Assembly: GCA_003524145.1 (NCBI GenBank)
Contig: DODZ01000019.1
Coordinates: 1-10,765, forward strand
Source: Candidatus Apopatosoma intestinale
GTDB lineage: Bacteria; Bacillota; Clostridia; Oscillospirales; CAG-272
DNA: 10,765 nt
Reading direction: 5' to 3'
Shown: in pieces, positions 1 through 6,485 of the stretch
Position numbering within the stretch: position 1 is the first letter of the stretch
Layout: each line of letters begins with the position of its first letter
Translations under genes and position numbers: made by a program
Notes under the pieces: model-generated
The model's input: only the letters and a program-made list of their open reading frames with translations
Databases searched by the model: none
Told to the model about the DNA's origin: nothing

Positions 1-102
1 TATTGACTTTTCTTAGCAGGTTTACAGCGGTGCAAATCTTGACATTTAATACAAATAAGTTGTGTTGTCTGAAAATTATATATAATATTATTGGAGTTTT
101 CA
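1..102. other. AT-rich upstream flank, no gene seen
   Basis: No open frame with a ribosome binding site is visible here. The stretch is AT-rich. It contains a second TTGACA at 39-44, but no -10 box lies about 17 bases after it; a TATAAT at 81-86 has no good partner -35. If the recombinase belongs to a mobile element, this is element-internal DNA or the left junction. I found no copy of the 1625-1640 junction sequence here, so the left end is probably outside the window. Confidence 0.4.
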
Positions 103-131
103 TTGACAAATCCAGATTTGTATGGTATAAT
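103..131 (+). promoter_or_regulatory. Consensus sigma-A promoter of the recombinase gene
   Basis: A perfect -35 (TTGACA, 103-108) and a perfect -10 (TATAAT, 126-131) are separated by exactly 17 bases. The start codon follows 32 bases after the -10, preceded by AAAGGAG at 149-155. A full 12/12 match with ideal spacing implies strong basal transcription unless it is repressed. Confidence 0.85.
106..121. promoter_or_regulatory. Operator-like inverted repeat inside the recombinase promoter
   Basis: ACAAAT (106-111) and ATTTGT (116-121) are perfect inverted arms around CCAG. The dyad overlaps the -35 box and half of the spacer, so a protein bound there would block RNA polymerase. The regulator is not identified. 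Autoregulation by the recombinase or control by a repressor elsewhere on the element are both possible. Confidence 0.4.
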
Positions 132-163
132 TAGCGTAATCAAAGCAGAAAGGAGTTTATGCG

Positions 164-1792
164 ATGAGAGGTGTAATCTACGCACGCTATTCCTCGGACA
201 ATCAGCGCGAGGAGTCAATTGAAGGACAAATTCGAGAAAACATGACGTTTGCAAAAAAGAACGGCATTGACATTGTCGGTACATACATTGACCGAGCACT
301 TTCTGCCAAAACCGACAACCGCCCTGAATTTCAGAGGATGATCAAGGACAGTGCGAAGAAGAATTTCGATGTTGTTATCGTGTGGAAGCTTGACCGATTC
401 TCCCGCAATCGATACGACTCTGCCAAGTACAAAGCGATGCTGAAAAAGAATGACGTGAAAGTCGTTTCCGCAACAGAGGCTATCTCTGAGGGGGCTGAAG
501 GTATTATTCTTGAATCGGTGCTTGAAGGCATGGCGGAGTATTATTCTGCCGACCTTGCGGAAAAGGTAACAAGAGGCATGACCGAAAACGCACTCAAATG
601 CAAATATAACGGCAGTGCCGTTCCTTACGGTTATATGATAGATGAGGACAAGCATTATCAGATAGATCCCGCAACCGCACCTGTCGCTCTTGAGATTTTT
701 ACTCGGTACGCCGGTGGCGAGACAGCTGCAAGCATTATAAACGATCTGAACAGCCGTGGATTGAAAAACAATAAGGGCAAGGATTTCAATAAGAACAGTT
801 TTCATAACATGGTCAAGAACCGCACATATATCGGCGAGTACCACTACAGCGATGTTATCATTCCGGGCGGCGTTCCTGCCATCATTCCCGACGATATCTT
901 CGAACGTGCGGTTGCACGAATGGAAAGTAACAAGCGAACGGCTGCCAAAAATAAGGCAAAGGAGAGATACATCCTCACGACCAAGCTGTTCTGCGGAAAT
1001 TGCAAGACCATGATGGTGGGAGACAGCGGTCAAAAGAAAAACGGAAATATCTACCGCTATTACAAATGTGCCGCCGCGAAACGCCATGAATGTAACAAAA
1101 AGACCATCCGTAAGGATTTGATTGAGGACTTTGTTATTGCCCATACGATGTATTCCATTACCGATGAAGATTCCATGCAAAAGATCATCAAGCAGATCCT
1201 TGCGTTGCAGGATGAAGAAAACACGGTCATTCCTGCACTTGAGGCACAGCTGAAGGATGTGAAGAATGGCATCGACAATCTTGTCAAGGCAATTGAGGCA
1301 GGCGTGTTCACTCGTTCGACAAAGGCTCGCCTTGAAGAGCTTGAAGCAGAGGAAGAACGCTTGCAGGCATCCATCAGAGACGAGCAAGTCAGCCATCCGA
1401 AGATAACGGAAAATCATATCCGTTGTATGTTTGATAAATATCGGGATATGGATATGAGTATCCCGGCTAACAGGGAACGCTTGATTGACCGCCTTGTCGG
1501 AAGTATTTTGCTTTACGATGACGGAAAGATCGTGATCACCTTTTATTACAAAGACGAACCGTTTGTCGGTATGCTTGAAGAGATCGCTTCGGCTTCCGAT
1601 AAGGTCGGCTCGGATACCAATGCCTTGGGGTCACCAGTAAAAACAAATCCGAACTATTTCGCAGGTCGAAATCGGTTCGGATTTGTTTTTTTCTGTGAGT
1701 ATTCCTTTTTTATAAATTCCCGTATTCTTTTATTCTCTCTGCGAGATTTTCGGCACTGCAGGAAGAGTTCAGAAAGCCGGAGCTTCCTATGA
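164..1792 (+). CDS. Large serine recombinase (site-specific integrase/transposase type)
   Basis: Cuts and rejoins DNA at attachment sites through a 5'-phosphoserine link, normally to integrate or excise a mobile element. The N-terminal resolvase domain (about residues 1-140) starts with YARYSSDNQ, which places the catalytic serine at Ser10, and has the conserved KLDRFSRN (75-82). A Recombinase domain follows (about 150-255), then a zinc ribbon with Cys277, Cys280, Cys302 and Cys310, then a Glu/Lys-rich coiled coil (about 345-410) typical of large serine integrases. The ATG at 164 sits 8 bases after AAAGGAG. The recognisable protein ends near residue 491 (LGSP). The last 51 residues are encoded by a terminator hairpin and the antisense of the next gene, and do not look like protein. 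Isoleucine codons are mostly ATT/ATC, whereas the neighbours use ATA often, which is consistent with recent transfer. Family certain; the partner element is unknown. Confidence 0.93.
   Translation: MRGVIYARYSSDNQREESIEGQIRENMTFAKKNGIDIVGTYIDRALSAKTDNRPEFQRMIKDSAKKNFDVVIVWKLDRFSRNRYDSAKYKAMLKKNDVKVVSATEAISEGAEGIILESVLEGMAEYYSADLAEKVTRGMTENALKCKYNGSAVPYGYMIDEDKHYQIDPATAPVALEIFTRYAGGETAASIINDLNSRGLKNNKGKDFNKNSFHNMVKNRTYIGEYHYSDVIIPGGVPAIIPDDIFERAVARMESNKRTAAKNKAKERYILTTKLFCGNCKTMMVGDSGQKKNGNIYRYYKCAAAKRHECNKKTIRKDLIEDFVIAHTMYSITDEDSMQKIIKQILALQDEENTVIPALEAQLKDVKNGIDNLVKAIEAGVFTRSTKARLEELEAEEERLQASIRDEQVSHPKITENHIRCMFDKYRDMDMSIPANRERLIDRLVGSILLYDDGKIVITFYYKDEPFVGMLEEIASASDKVGSDTNALGSPVKTNPNYFAGRNRFGFVFFCEYSFFINSRILLFSLRDFRHCRKSSESRSFL
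1625..1640. other. Candidate mobile-element junction (att-like) at the recombinase 3' end
   Basis: The recombinase coding signal fades here and the shared terminator of the neighbouring chromosomal gene begins immediately after it. The interval contains the short palindrome GGTCACC (1629-1635), and pseudo-palindromic cores are usual for serine-integrase attachment sites. No second copy was found in the window, so this is an inference from position, not a demonstrated att site. Confidence 0.25.
1639..1692. terminator. Strong bidirectional intrinsic terminator between convergent genes
   Basis: The arms 1639-1654 and 1675-1690 are perfectly complementary (12 mixed bases, ACAAATCCGAAC with GTTCGGATTTGT, extended by A/T pairs). 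An inner ATTTCG/CGAAAT stem (1656-1661 with 1667-1672) continues the helix. There is a T-run at 1686-1692 on the plus strand, and the A-run at 1639-1643 gives a T-run on the minus strand. It can therefore stop the recombinase transcript from the left and the epimerase transcript (stop codon at 1710-1712) from the right. It lies inside the open recombinase frame, 98 bases before that frame's stop codon. Confidence 0.9.
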
Positions 1793-2375
1793 CAAACATA
1801 TCCGCGCCCGCCGTTTTGAGTCTGACGAGATTTTCGGCGCTGACGTTTCCGTCCGTTTCGAGCGGCATTTCGGGATAGCCCGCCGAAATGAAAAGCTGCC
1901 TTGCGCGCGCCGCCTTATCTATCATCGGTTCTATCAGCTTCTGCCCCGCAAAGCCGGGGTTTATTGTCATAAGGAGAAAACCCGCGGCAAAAGGAAGCGC
2001 TTCTTCTATTGCCGCCAGCGGTGTTGCGGGATTTATCGCAACATACGGAAGCCCTCCCGCTTCGCGGATTCTGTCCATGGCGCGGCAGAGATGATTTGTG
2101 CTTTCCGCATGAACGGAAACGATATCGCCCTCTCTTATCGGGAACCATTTAATTTTGTCCTCGGGCTTGTCTATCATCAGATGAATATCAAGCGGGAGCG
2201 GCGAGATTTCGCGGAGATATCGGCAATAATCCGTGCCGAGAGTGAAATTCGGCACAAAAGAGCCGTCCATTATATCTATATGCAGACCGGCAATGCCGTT
2301 TTCTTTGAAAATTTCGCAATATCTGCGTGTGTCGTCGGGCTTGACGCACATCATGGAGGGATAAAGTCTGTTCAT
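1710..2375 (-). CDS. Ribulose-phosphate 3-epimerase family protein (possibly AlsE-like)
   Basis: TIM-barrel epimerase that inverts C3 of a ketose phosphate: ribulose-5-phosphate/xylulose-5-phosphate in the pentose phosphate pathway, or allulose-6-phosphate/fructose-6-phosphate in AlsE. Visible motifs are LHIDIMDGSFVPN (31-43; metal/catalytic His32 and Asp34), HLMI (65-68; His65), a phosphate-loop-like MTINPGFAGQ (136-145) and TDGN (174-177; Asp175). The 221-residue length is normal. The usual DGG(I/V) of housekeeping Rpe is replaced by DGNVS, and the start PSMMC and end SSGFLN recall AlsE (PSLMC, TSGLFN), so the substrate is uncertain. The start overlaps the upstream exporter stop as ATGA, with an AGAGG ribosome site, implying translational coupling. 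It is cytosolic and converges with the recombinase. Confidence 0.88.
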   Translation of the reverse strand: MNRLYPSMMCVKPDDTRRYCEIFKENGIAGLHIDIMDGSFVPNFTLGTDYCRYLREISPLPLDIHLMIDKPEDKIKWFPIREGDIVSVHAESTNHLCRAMDRIREAGGLPYVAINPATPLAAIEEALPFAAGFLLMTINPGFAGQKLIEPMIDKAARARQLFISAGYPEMPLETDGNVSAENLVRLKTAGADMFVIGSSGFLNSSCSAENLAERIKEYGNL

Positions 2376-3664
2376 TGTTTCCTCTTGATTCTCTTTTTTT
2401 CTTTTATTGCCGCCACGGCACGGAAATACATACCGACAAGCGTATCCATGAGAAATATGGCGAGCGCTATCGAACCTGCGATAAGCAATGTCTGCGAAAG
2501 CGCGGCGCTTGCTTCCCTGTCGCTCAGTATGAGCAGATGTGCCGTTCTGTAAATCATAAAGCCCGGCACAAGCGGCAATATGCCGCCGAGAAGAAACGAT
2601 GTGACGGGTGCTTTCAGAATTCTCGCAAGAATCTGAGCTATGAGATCAACGGCAAGTATCGGTAAGAAATTTGCCCAGAAAACACCGGAGTCGGTATATA
2701 ATTTAAGTGCAACATATATTGCCCAGCAGATCATCGCATTTGCGGCGCAGGGTATAATATGCTTTTTCGGAATGGCAAATACGATACCGAAGCCCATCAT
2801 CGAAATGAATACAAAAATGCACTGAATAAAATTCAGCTTGCCGGAATCGAAATTGATACCCGAGGTCAGATCCAGCTTTGACCCGAGGAAAATGCCGACA
2901 CCTACGCCAATCGCTATGGAAGCGGCGGCAAGGCTCGCTTCTATGGCGCGGGAGGCGGCGGAAAGATAGTCGCCGCAGAGCATATCGCGTATGGCATTTG
3001 TTATCGCAACACCGGGGACAAGCGGCATGATACAGCCTGAAATCACGGCGGATGTCAGAAGTGTGCCGATGCGCGGCAGGTAGCTCTGAAAAATAAAAGC
3101 TATTGCTATCGCCGCTATTGTGACGGTCAGCGCACAGAGTGTATCGGCGATGATATCCTTGCCGATGAGCGAGCGCAGAAAATAATTTACGAGCGCGAGA
3201 AAGAAGCCGCATACAAGCCCTGCGCCGAAATCGAGCATTCCTCCGCCGAAGGCGACAGCCATGCCCGCACAGGCAAACATAGTGCCGATTATCTTGAGCC
3301 ACATGGGGTAGAGGACTTCTTTCAAAATGACGGCGAGCCTTTTTTCGGCTTCGTCGAGATCTATTCTTGCCGAGCAGAAATCGCGGGAAATTTCGTTTGC
3401 CTCGCAGACTCTGCTCATGTTTTTTCCGCCGTCGAGCGTTCTTTTTGTGATGGAAATGGAACAGACCTTCGGCTCCGAAAGCGTAAGCATGACGCCTGTC
3501 GGCAAAACGAAGGCGGAATAAACGGAAAATCCCGCCGTGGCAAGGATTCTCGTCATCGTATCCTCCACGCGGTGCGTTTCGGCACCGCTGCGAAGCATCA
3601 GCTCGCCTATATCGACTGCAAAATCCGCCAGCCTGCGGTAATATTCGGTATCAATAGTATCCAT
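2372..3664 (-). CDS. ThrE-type threonine/serine exporter, fused two-domain form
   Basis: Predicted inner-membrane exporter of threonine and serine, driven by the proton motive force in the characterised ThrE family. Residues 1-115 form a soluble N-terminal domain (LMLRSGAETHRVEDTM at 22-37). Membrane segments follow, with MPLVPG (213-218) and a stretch through TNAIRDMLCGDYLSAASRAIEA that is characteristic of the ThrE/DUF1212 half. From about 280 comes the second half (ThrE_2-like), with its own GILPLVPG (361-368). Many bacteria encode these halves as two proteins (YjjP/YjjB); here they are fused in 430 residues, as in Corynebacterium ThrE. About ten hydrophobic segments are visible. GGAG lies just before the ATG at 3664. 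It is the first gene of a two-gene operon, overlapping the epimerase by 4 bases. Substrate assigned by family only. Confidence 0.88.
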   Translation of the reverse strand: MDTIDTEYYRRLADFAVDIGELMLRSGAETHRVEDTMTRILATAGFSVYSAFVLPTGVMLTLSEPKVCSISITKRTLDGGKNMSRVCEANEISRDFCSARIDLDEAEKRLAVILKEVLYPMWLKIIGTMFACAGMAVAFGGGMLDFGAGLVCGFFLALVNYFLRSLIGKDIIADTLCALTVTIAAIAIAFIFQSYLPRIGTLLTSAVISGCIMPLVPGVAITNAIRDMLCGDYLSAASRAIEASLAAASIAIGVGVGIFLGSKLDLTSGINFDSGKLNFIQCIFVFISMMGFGIVFAIPKKHIIPCAANAMICWAIYVALKLYTDSGVFWANFLPILAVDLIAQILARILKAPVTSFLLGGILPLVPGFMIYRTAHLLILSDREASAALSQTLLIAGSIALAIFLMDTLVGMYFRAVAAIKEKKRIKRKQ

Positions 3665-3704
3665 TTGTATCTCCGGACTCAGTGAGTGATAAATGCTGAT
3701 TTTC

Positions 3705-3724
3705 TGCGGCAGATATTCGCCGCA
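3705..3724. promoter_or_regulatory. Near-palindrome in the exporter operon leader
   Basis: TGCGGC (3705-3710) and GCCGCA (3719-3724) are perfect inverted arms around eight bases with an ATAT centre. It lies just downstream of the proposed exporter promoter, so it could be an operator acting as a roadblock or a leader RNA hairpin. No T-run follows on either strand, so it is not an intrinsic terminator. Confidence 0.35.
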
Positions 3725-3740
3725 ATTTACCGTAAATATA

Positions 3741-3769
3741 ATTTTATCACAAAATATTCAAAAAGTCCA
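3741..3769 (-). promoter_or_regulatory. Probable promoter of the exporter-epimerase operon
   Basis: Read on the minus strand: TGGACT as -35 (3769-3764), a 17-base spacer, then TAAAAT as -10 (3746-3741) preceded by TG one base upstream (extended -10). Transcription would start near 3734 and leave a leader of about 70 bases. An alternative pair, TTGAAT and TATTTA, in the same stretch is weaker. Confidence 0.5.
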
Positions 3770-3809
3770 TACTATTTTGCAGAGATTTGGCGTATAATGC
3801 GGCTTTTTT

Positions 3810-3823
3810 TCAAAGCGCTTTCC
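3810..3823. promoter_or_regulatory. cre-like / LacI-family operator palindrome
   Basis: TCAAAGCGCTTTCC contains the perfect 10-base palindrome AAAGCGCTTT (3812-3821) and matches 12 of 14 positions of the optimal CcpA site TGAAAGCGCTTTCA. It lies upstream of both divergent promoters. Binding could link the exporter operon, lon or both to carbon status, but the two mismatches fall in the outer positions and no regulator gene is nearby. Confidence 0.45.
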
Positions 3824-3829
3824 GATATA

Positions 3830-3858
3830 TTGTTAATAATATTAAAATATAATATAAA
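3830..3858 (+). promoter_or_regulatory. Alternative upstream promoter for lon
   Basis: TTGTTA (3830-3835), a 17-base spacer and TATAAA (3853-3858) form a plausible sigma-A promoter. The region is very AT-rich, so a chance match is possible. Confidence 0.35.
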
Positions 3859-3874
3859 ATTTTCTCTCAACCTA

Positions 3875-3903
3875 TGGAAAAAACGGAAAAGATATGATAT
3901 AAT
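3875..3903 (+). promoter_or_regulatory. Probable main promoter of the lon operon
   Basis: TGGAAA (3875-3880), a 17-base spacer and a perfect TATAAT (3898-3903) with TG one base before it (extended -10). Transcription would begin near 3910, leaving a leader of about 87 bases that contains two hairpins. Confidence 0.55.
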
Positions 3904-3940
3904 TACACTGGATTATAATAAAATCCCGAAAAATTACTTC

Positions 3941-3959
3941 CCGCACCCGAGAGGGGCGG
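3941..3959 (+). promoter_or_regulatory. GNRA-capped hairpin in the lon leader
   Basis: CCGC-A-CCC pairs with GGGGCGG across a GAGA tetraloop (3949-3952), giving seven GC-rich pairs with one bulged A in an otherwise AT-rich leader. No T-run follows. It may stabilise the transcript or regulate translation; the function is not known. Confidence 0.35.
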
Positions 3960-3974
3960 AGATTTATATAGCAT

Positions 3975-3991
3975 ATCCCGAAAGGTGGGAT
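3975..3991 (+). promoter_or_regulatory. Small hairpin around the lon ribosome binding site
   Basis: ATCCC (3975-3979) can pair with GGGAT (3987-3991), with a loop that carries the AGG of the ribosome site (AGGTGG, 3983-3988). The stem is only five pairs and leaves part of the site in the loop, so any effect on translation would be modest. Confidence 0.25.
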
Positions 3992-3996
3992 CTCCC

Positions 3997-6444
3997 ATGA
4001 CAAAAACAAGAGAAACAGTAAAAAAATACACCATGCCGTGTATCGCGATGCGTGATACCGTCGCCTTCCCCGAAGTGCCGATAACACTCGAGGTATCAAG
4101 GCAGATAACAAAACGCGCGTGTGACTCCGCAATGAAAGCGGACGGAAGCATTTTCCTCGTATGCCAGAAGGACCCGACGGCGGATTCTCCCGAATCCGAA
4201 CGCGACTTTTATGCAACGGGTGTGGTAGCAAATATACGCCAGCTTATCAAAGGCTCGCCGAACGGCTCCTACAGCGTGATAGCCGAGCCGAAATCGCGTG
4301 CCGAGCTTCTTTCCCTGTCAAAGGATAAATACATCACCTGCGAGGTGCTGGAAAAGAATATTTATCTCGAGGACGGAGGCGGCGTGCGTGCCGAGGCACT
4401 GATGCGCGATATCAAGGGGCAGGTGAATGCCCTGATGAAGCAGCTGCCGCGTTTTTCCCGCGAGCTGTGGCTTATCGTCAGCTCAATTAAAAGCGCGAGC
4501 CTGCTCTGCGATTTTGTTTCGGCAAACCTCGTGGAAAATATCGAGGATAAGCAGGCACTCCTCGCGGAATACGACCCCATGCGCAGAATGGAGCTTCTCC
4601 TGCTCATTCTGGAGCATGAGCGCGCCGTGCTCGCCGAGGAGGACGGCATAAACCGCAAGGTGAAAGAGCGCATAGACCGCTCGCAGAGGGAATATTTCCT
4701 GCGCGAGCAGCTCAAGGTCATTCACGAGGAGCTGGGTGACGGCGGCGAAGATGATGAGGATATAGAGGACTACTATAAGAAGCTCGATTCGGGCAGATAT
4801 CCCAAAGAGGTTGCCGACAAGCTGAAAAAGGAGATACGCAAGCTCCGGCGCACACCCGTCGGCTCGGCTGACGGAGCGGTGCTACGCGGTCATATAGAAA
4901 CCTGCCTTGAAATACCCTTCGGCATAAGGACTCATGACCGCACTGATATTTCCGCCGTTCAGAAAATTCTCGATGCCGACCATGACGGGCTGGAAAAAGT
5001 CAAGGAGCGCATAGTCGAATATCTTGCCGCACTGAAGCTGAATCCCGAGCTGAAAAATCAGATTCTCTGCCTTGTCGGTCCTCCCGGAACGGGCAAGACC
5101 TCCATTGCTTCATCGATAGCGCGCGCCATGAACAGGCATTTTGTGCGCGTTTCGCTCGGCGGCATACGCGATGAATCCGATATCCGCGGACACAGAAAAA
5201 CATATGTCGGCTCCATGCCCGGCAGAATAATAACGGGGCTTATCAATGCGAAAAGCTCAAATCCGCTGATGCTTCTCGATGAGATAGACAAGATGGCGAG
5301 CGACAGCCGCGGCGATCCCGCCTCGGCTATGCTTGAGGTGCTGGACGGCGAGCAGAATAAAAATTTCCGCGACCATTTCGTGGAGATGCCCGTCGACCTC
5401 TCGGATTGTCTTTTTATCGCCACGGCAAATTCGCTGAACGGAATACCTCTCCCGCTTATCGACAGAATGGAAATAATCGAGCTTCGCGCATACACGCGCG
5501 ATGAAAAGCTCTCTATAGCAAAGCACCATCTCATTCCCAAGCAGGCAAAGCGCCACGGGCTGAACGGCAGAAGCTTCCGCATAGACGATGCCGCGCTCGG
5601 GCTGATGATAGACGAATACACACGCGAGGCAGGCGTGCGCTCGCTGGAGCGAAAGATTGCCCGCTGTGCGCGCAAGGCGGCAAAAACCGTCTCTCTCGGA
5701 GAGGCGAAGAGCGTGCGCGTGACGGCGGCAAACCTTGCCGATTTCATCGGAAATCAGAAGATGCCGCGCGAGAAAATCTCGGATTATGACGAGGTCGGCG
5801 TAGTCAACGGCATGGCTTATACCGAGACCGGCGGTGACCTTCTCAAGGTCGAAGCGCTCTCCTTTGATGGCTCCGGCAAGGTAGAAATCACGGGCTGTCT
5901 CGGCGATGTGATGCGCGAGTCCGTGCATGCGGCGATAAGCTATATCCGCAGTCATGCCGCAAGACTCGGCATAGATAGAGATTTCTATAAAAATAAAGAT
6001 ATACATATCCATTTTCCCGAGGGTGCAGTGCCAAAGGACGGTCCCTCGGCAGGTATCACCATAGCGACAGCGCTGGCAAGTGAGCTCACGGGCATTCCCG
6101 CGCGTCGTGATATCTCGATGACAGGCGAAATCACGCTTCACGGCAGAGTGCTCGCCATAGGCGGACTACGCGAAAAGACAATGGCGGCTTATCTCGCGGG
6201 CGTCCGTACGATACTCATTCCGAAGGAAAACGAGGCGGATATGGAGGAGATAGCGCAGGTGGTACGCGATAATGTGAAGATTATCCCCGTTTCAAGCGCC
6301 GACGAGGTGCTGCATATCGCACTCGCGGAAGATCCCTTTGACCGTGAGGAAAGCGAAGTCTCCCCCGTCGGAGACGAGCATAAAAATGAGCTTATCCCGA
6401 TAAATACGGCGCATAATCCCGAGATGAGTTGCTCCGTGCGGTAA
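3997..6444 (+). CDS. lon: ATP-dependent serine protease Lon
   Basis: Cytosolic hexameric AAA+ protease that unfolds and degrades damaged and short-lived regulatory proteins. The N-terminal substrate domain begins with RDTVAFP (19-25); YFLREQLK (233-240) marks the conserved helical region. The AAA+ module has Walker A GPPGTGKT (361-368) and Walker B LMLLDEID (424-431). The protease domain has the catalytic Ser684 in GPSAG and the partner Lys727 in GGLREKT, so the Ser-Lys dyad is complete. I chose ATG 3997, eight bases after AGGTGG; the in-frame GTG at 3985 overlaps that site and has no site of its own. The 815 residues exceed the roughly 775-785 usual for bacterial LonA, mainly through an acidic 40-residue tail. 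It is the first gene of a seven-gene run and is followed by engB, as lonA-ysxC is in Bacillus. Confidence 0.97.
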   Translation: MTKTRETVKKYTMPCIAMRDTVAFPEVPITLEVSRQITKRACDSAMKADGSIFLVCQKDPTADSPESERDFYATGVVANIRQLIKGSPNGSYSVIAEPKSRAELLSLSKDKYITCEVLEKNIYLEDGGGVRAEALMRDIKGQVNALMKQLPRFSRELWLIVSSIKSASLLCDFVSANLVENIEDKQALLAEYDPMRRMELLLLILEHERAVLAEEDGINRKVKERIDRSQREYFLREQLKVIHEELGDGGEDDEDIEDYYKKLDSGRYPKEVADKLKKEIRKLRRTPVGSADGAVLRGHIETCLEIPFGIRTHDRTDISAVQKILDADHDGLEKVKERIVEYLAALKLNPELKNQILCLVGPPGTGKTSIASSIARAMNRHFVRVSLGGIRDESDIRGHRKTYVGSMPGRIITGLINAKSSNPLMLLDEIDKMASDSRGDPASAMLEVLDGEQNKNFRDHFVEMPVDLSDCLFIATANSLNGIPLPLIDRMEIIELRAYTRDEKLSIAKHHLIPKQAKRHGLNGRSFRIDDAALGLMIDEYTREAGVRSLERKIARCARKAAKTVSLGEAKSVRVTAANLADFIGNQKMPREKISDYDEVGVVNGMAYTETGGDLLKVEALSFDGSGKVEITGCLGDVMRESVHAAISYIRSHAARLGIDRDFYKNKDIHIHFPEGAVPKDGPSAGITIATALASELTGIPARRDISMTGEITLHGRVLAIGGLREKTMAAYLAGVRTILIPKENEADMEEIAQVVRDNVKIIPVSSADEVLHIALAEDPFDREESEVSPVGDEHKNELIPINTAHNPEMSCSVR

Positions 6445-6485
6445 GGCGGAGGCTTCACTTCAAAAAAACAAAAAAGGAGCGCATG

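Larger units (their letters stand above)
3665..3996. other. Divergent control region between the exporter operon and lon
   Basis: This 332-base AT-rich gap contains no gene. It carries the outward-facing promoters, a cre-like palindrome between them, a near-palindrome in the exporter leader and two small hairpins in the lon leader, each listed separately. I saw no CIRCE-type inverted repeat and no recognisable riboswitch or T-box. Confidence 0.7.

Noticed and set aside
215..1417. 400-codon open frame antisense to the recombinase
   Set aside because: It lies wholly within the recombinase gene, has no ribosome site at its start, and its translation is Cys/Phe/His-rich with no known motif. It is a codon-use shadow.
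1..1700. CRISPR array, toxin-antitoxin pair or phage defence genes beside the recombinase
   Set aside because: No spaced repeats and no second gene are visible next to the recombinase within the window.
3985..3996. GTG start four codons upstream for lon
   Set aside because: The GTG overlaps the AGGTGG site that suits ATG 3997 and has no suitable site of its own within normal distance.
3665..3996. CIRCE heat-shock operator or T-box leader
   Set aside because: I looked for the TTAGCACTC/GAGTGCTAA pair near lon and for a T-box-like antiterminator in the exporter leader; neither is present.
5257..6141. 294-codon open frame antisense to lon
   Set aside because: It overlaps the conserved protease domain of lon, and its translation shows no family features. 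It is explained by codon bias on the other strand.
6429..6485. Upstream start for engB inside lon
   Set aside because: The extension is Arg/Lys-rich and unlike EngB N-termini, and GGAG at 6476-6479 suits the ATG at 6486.
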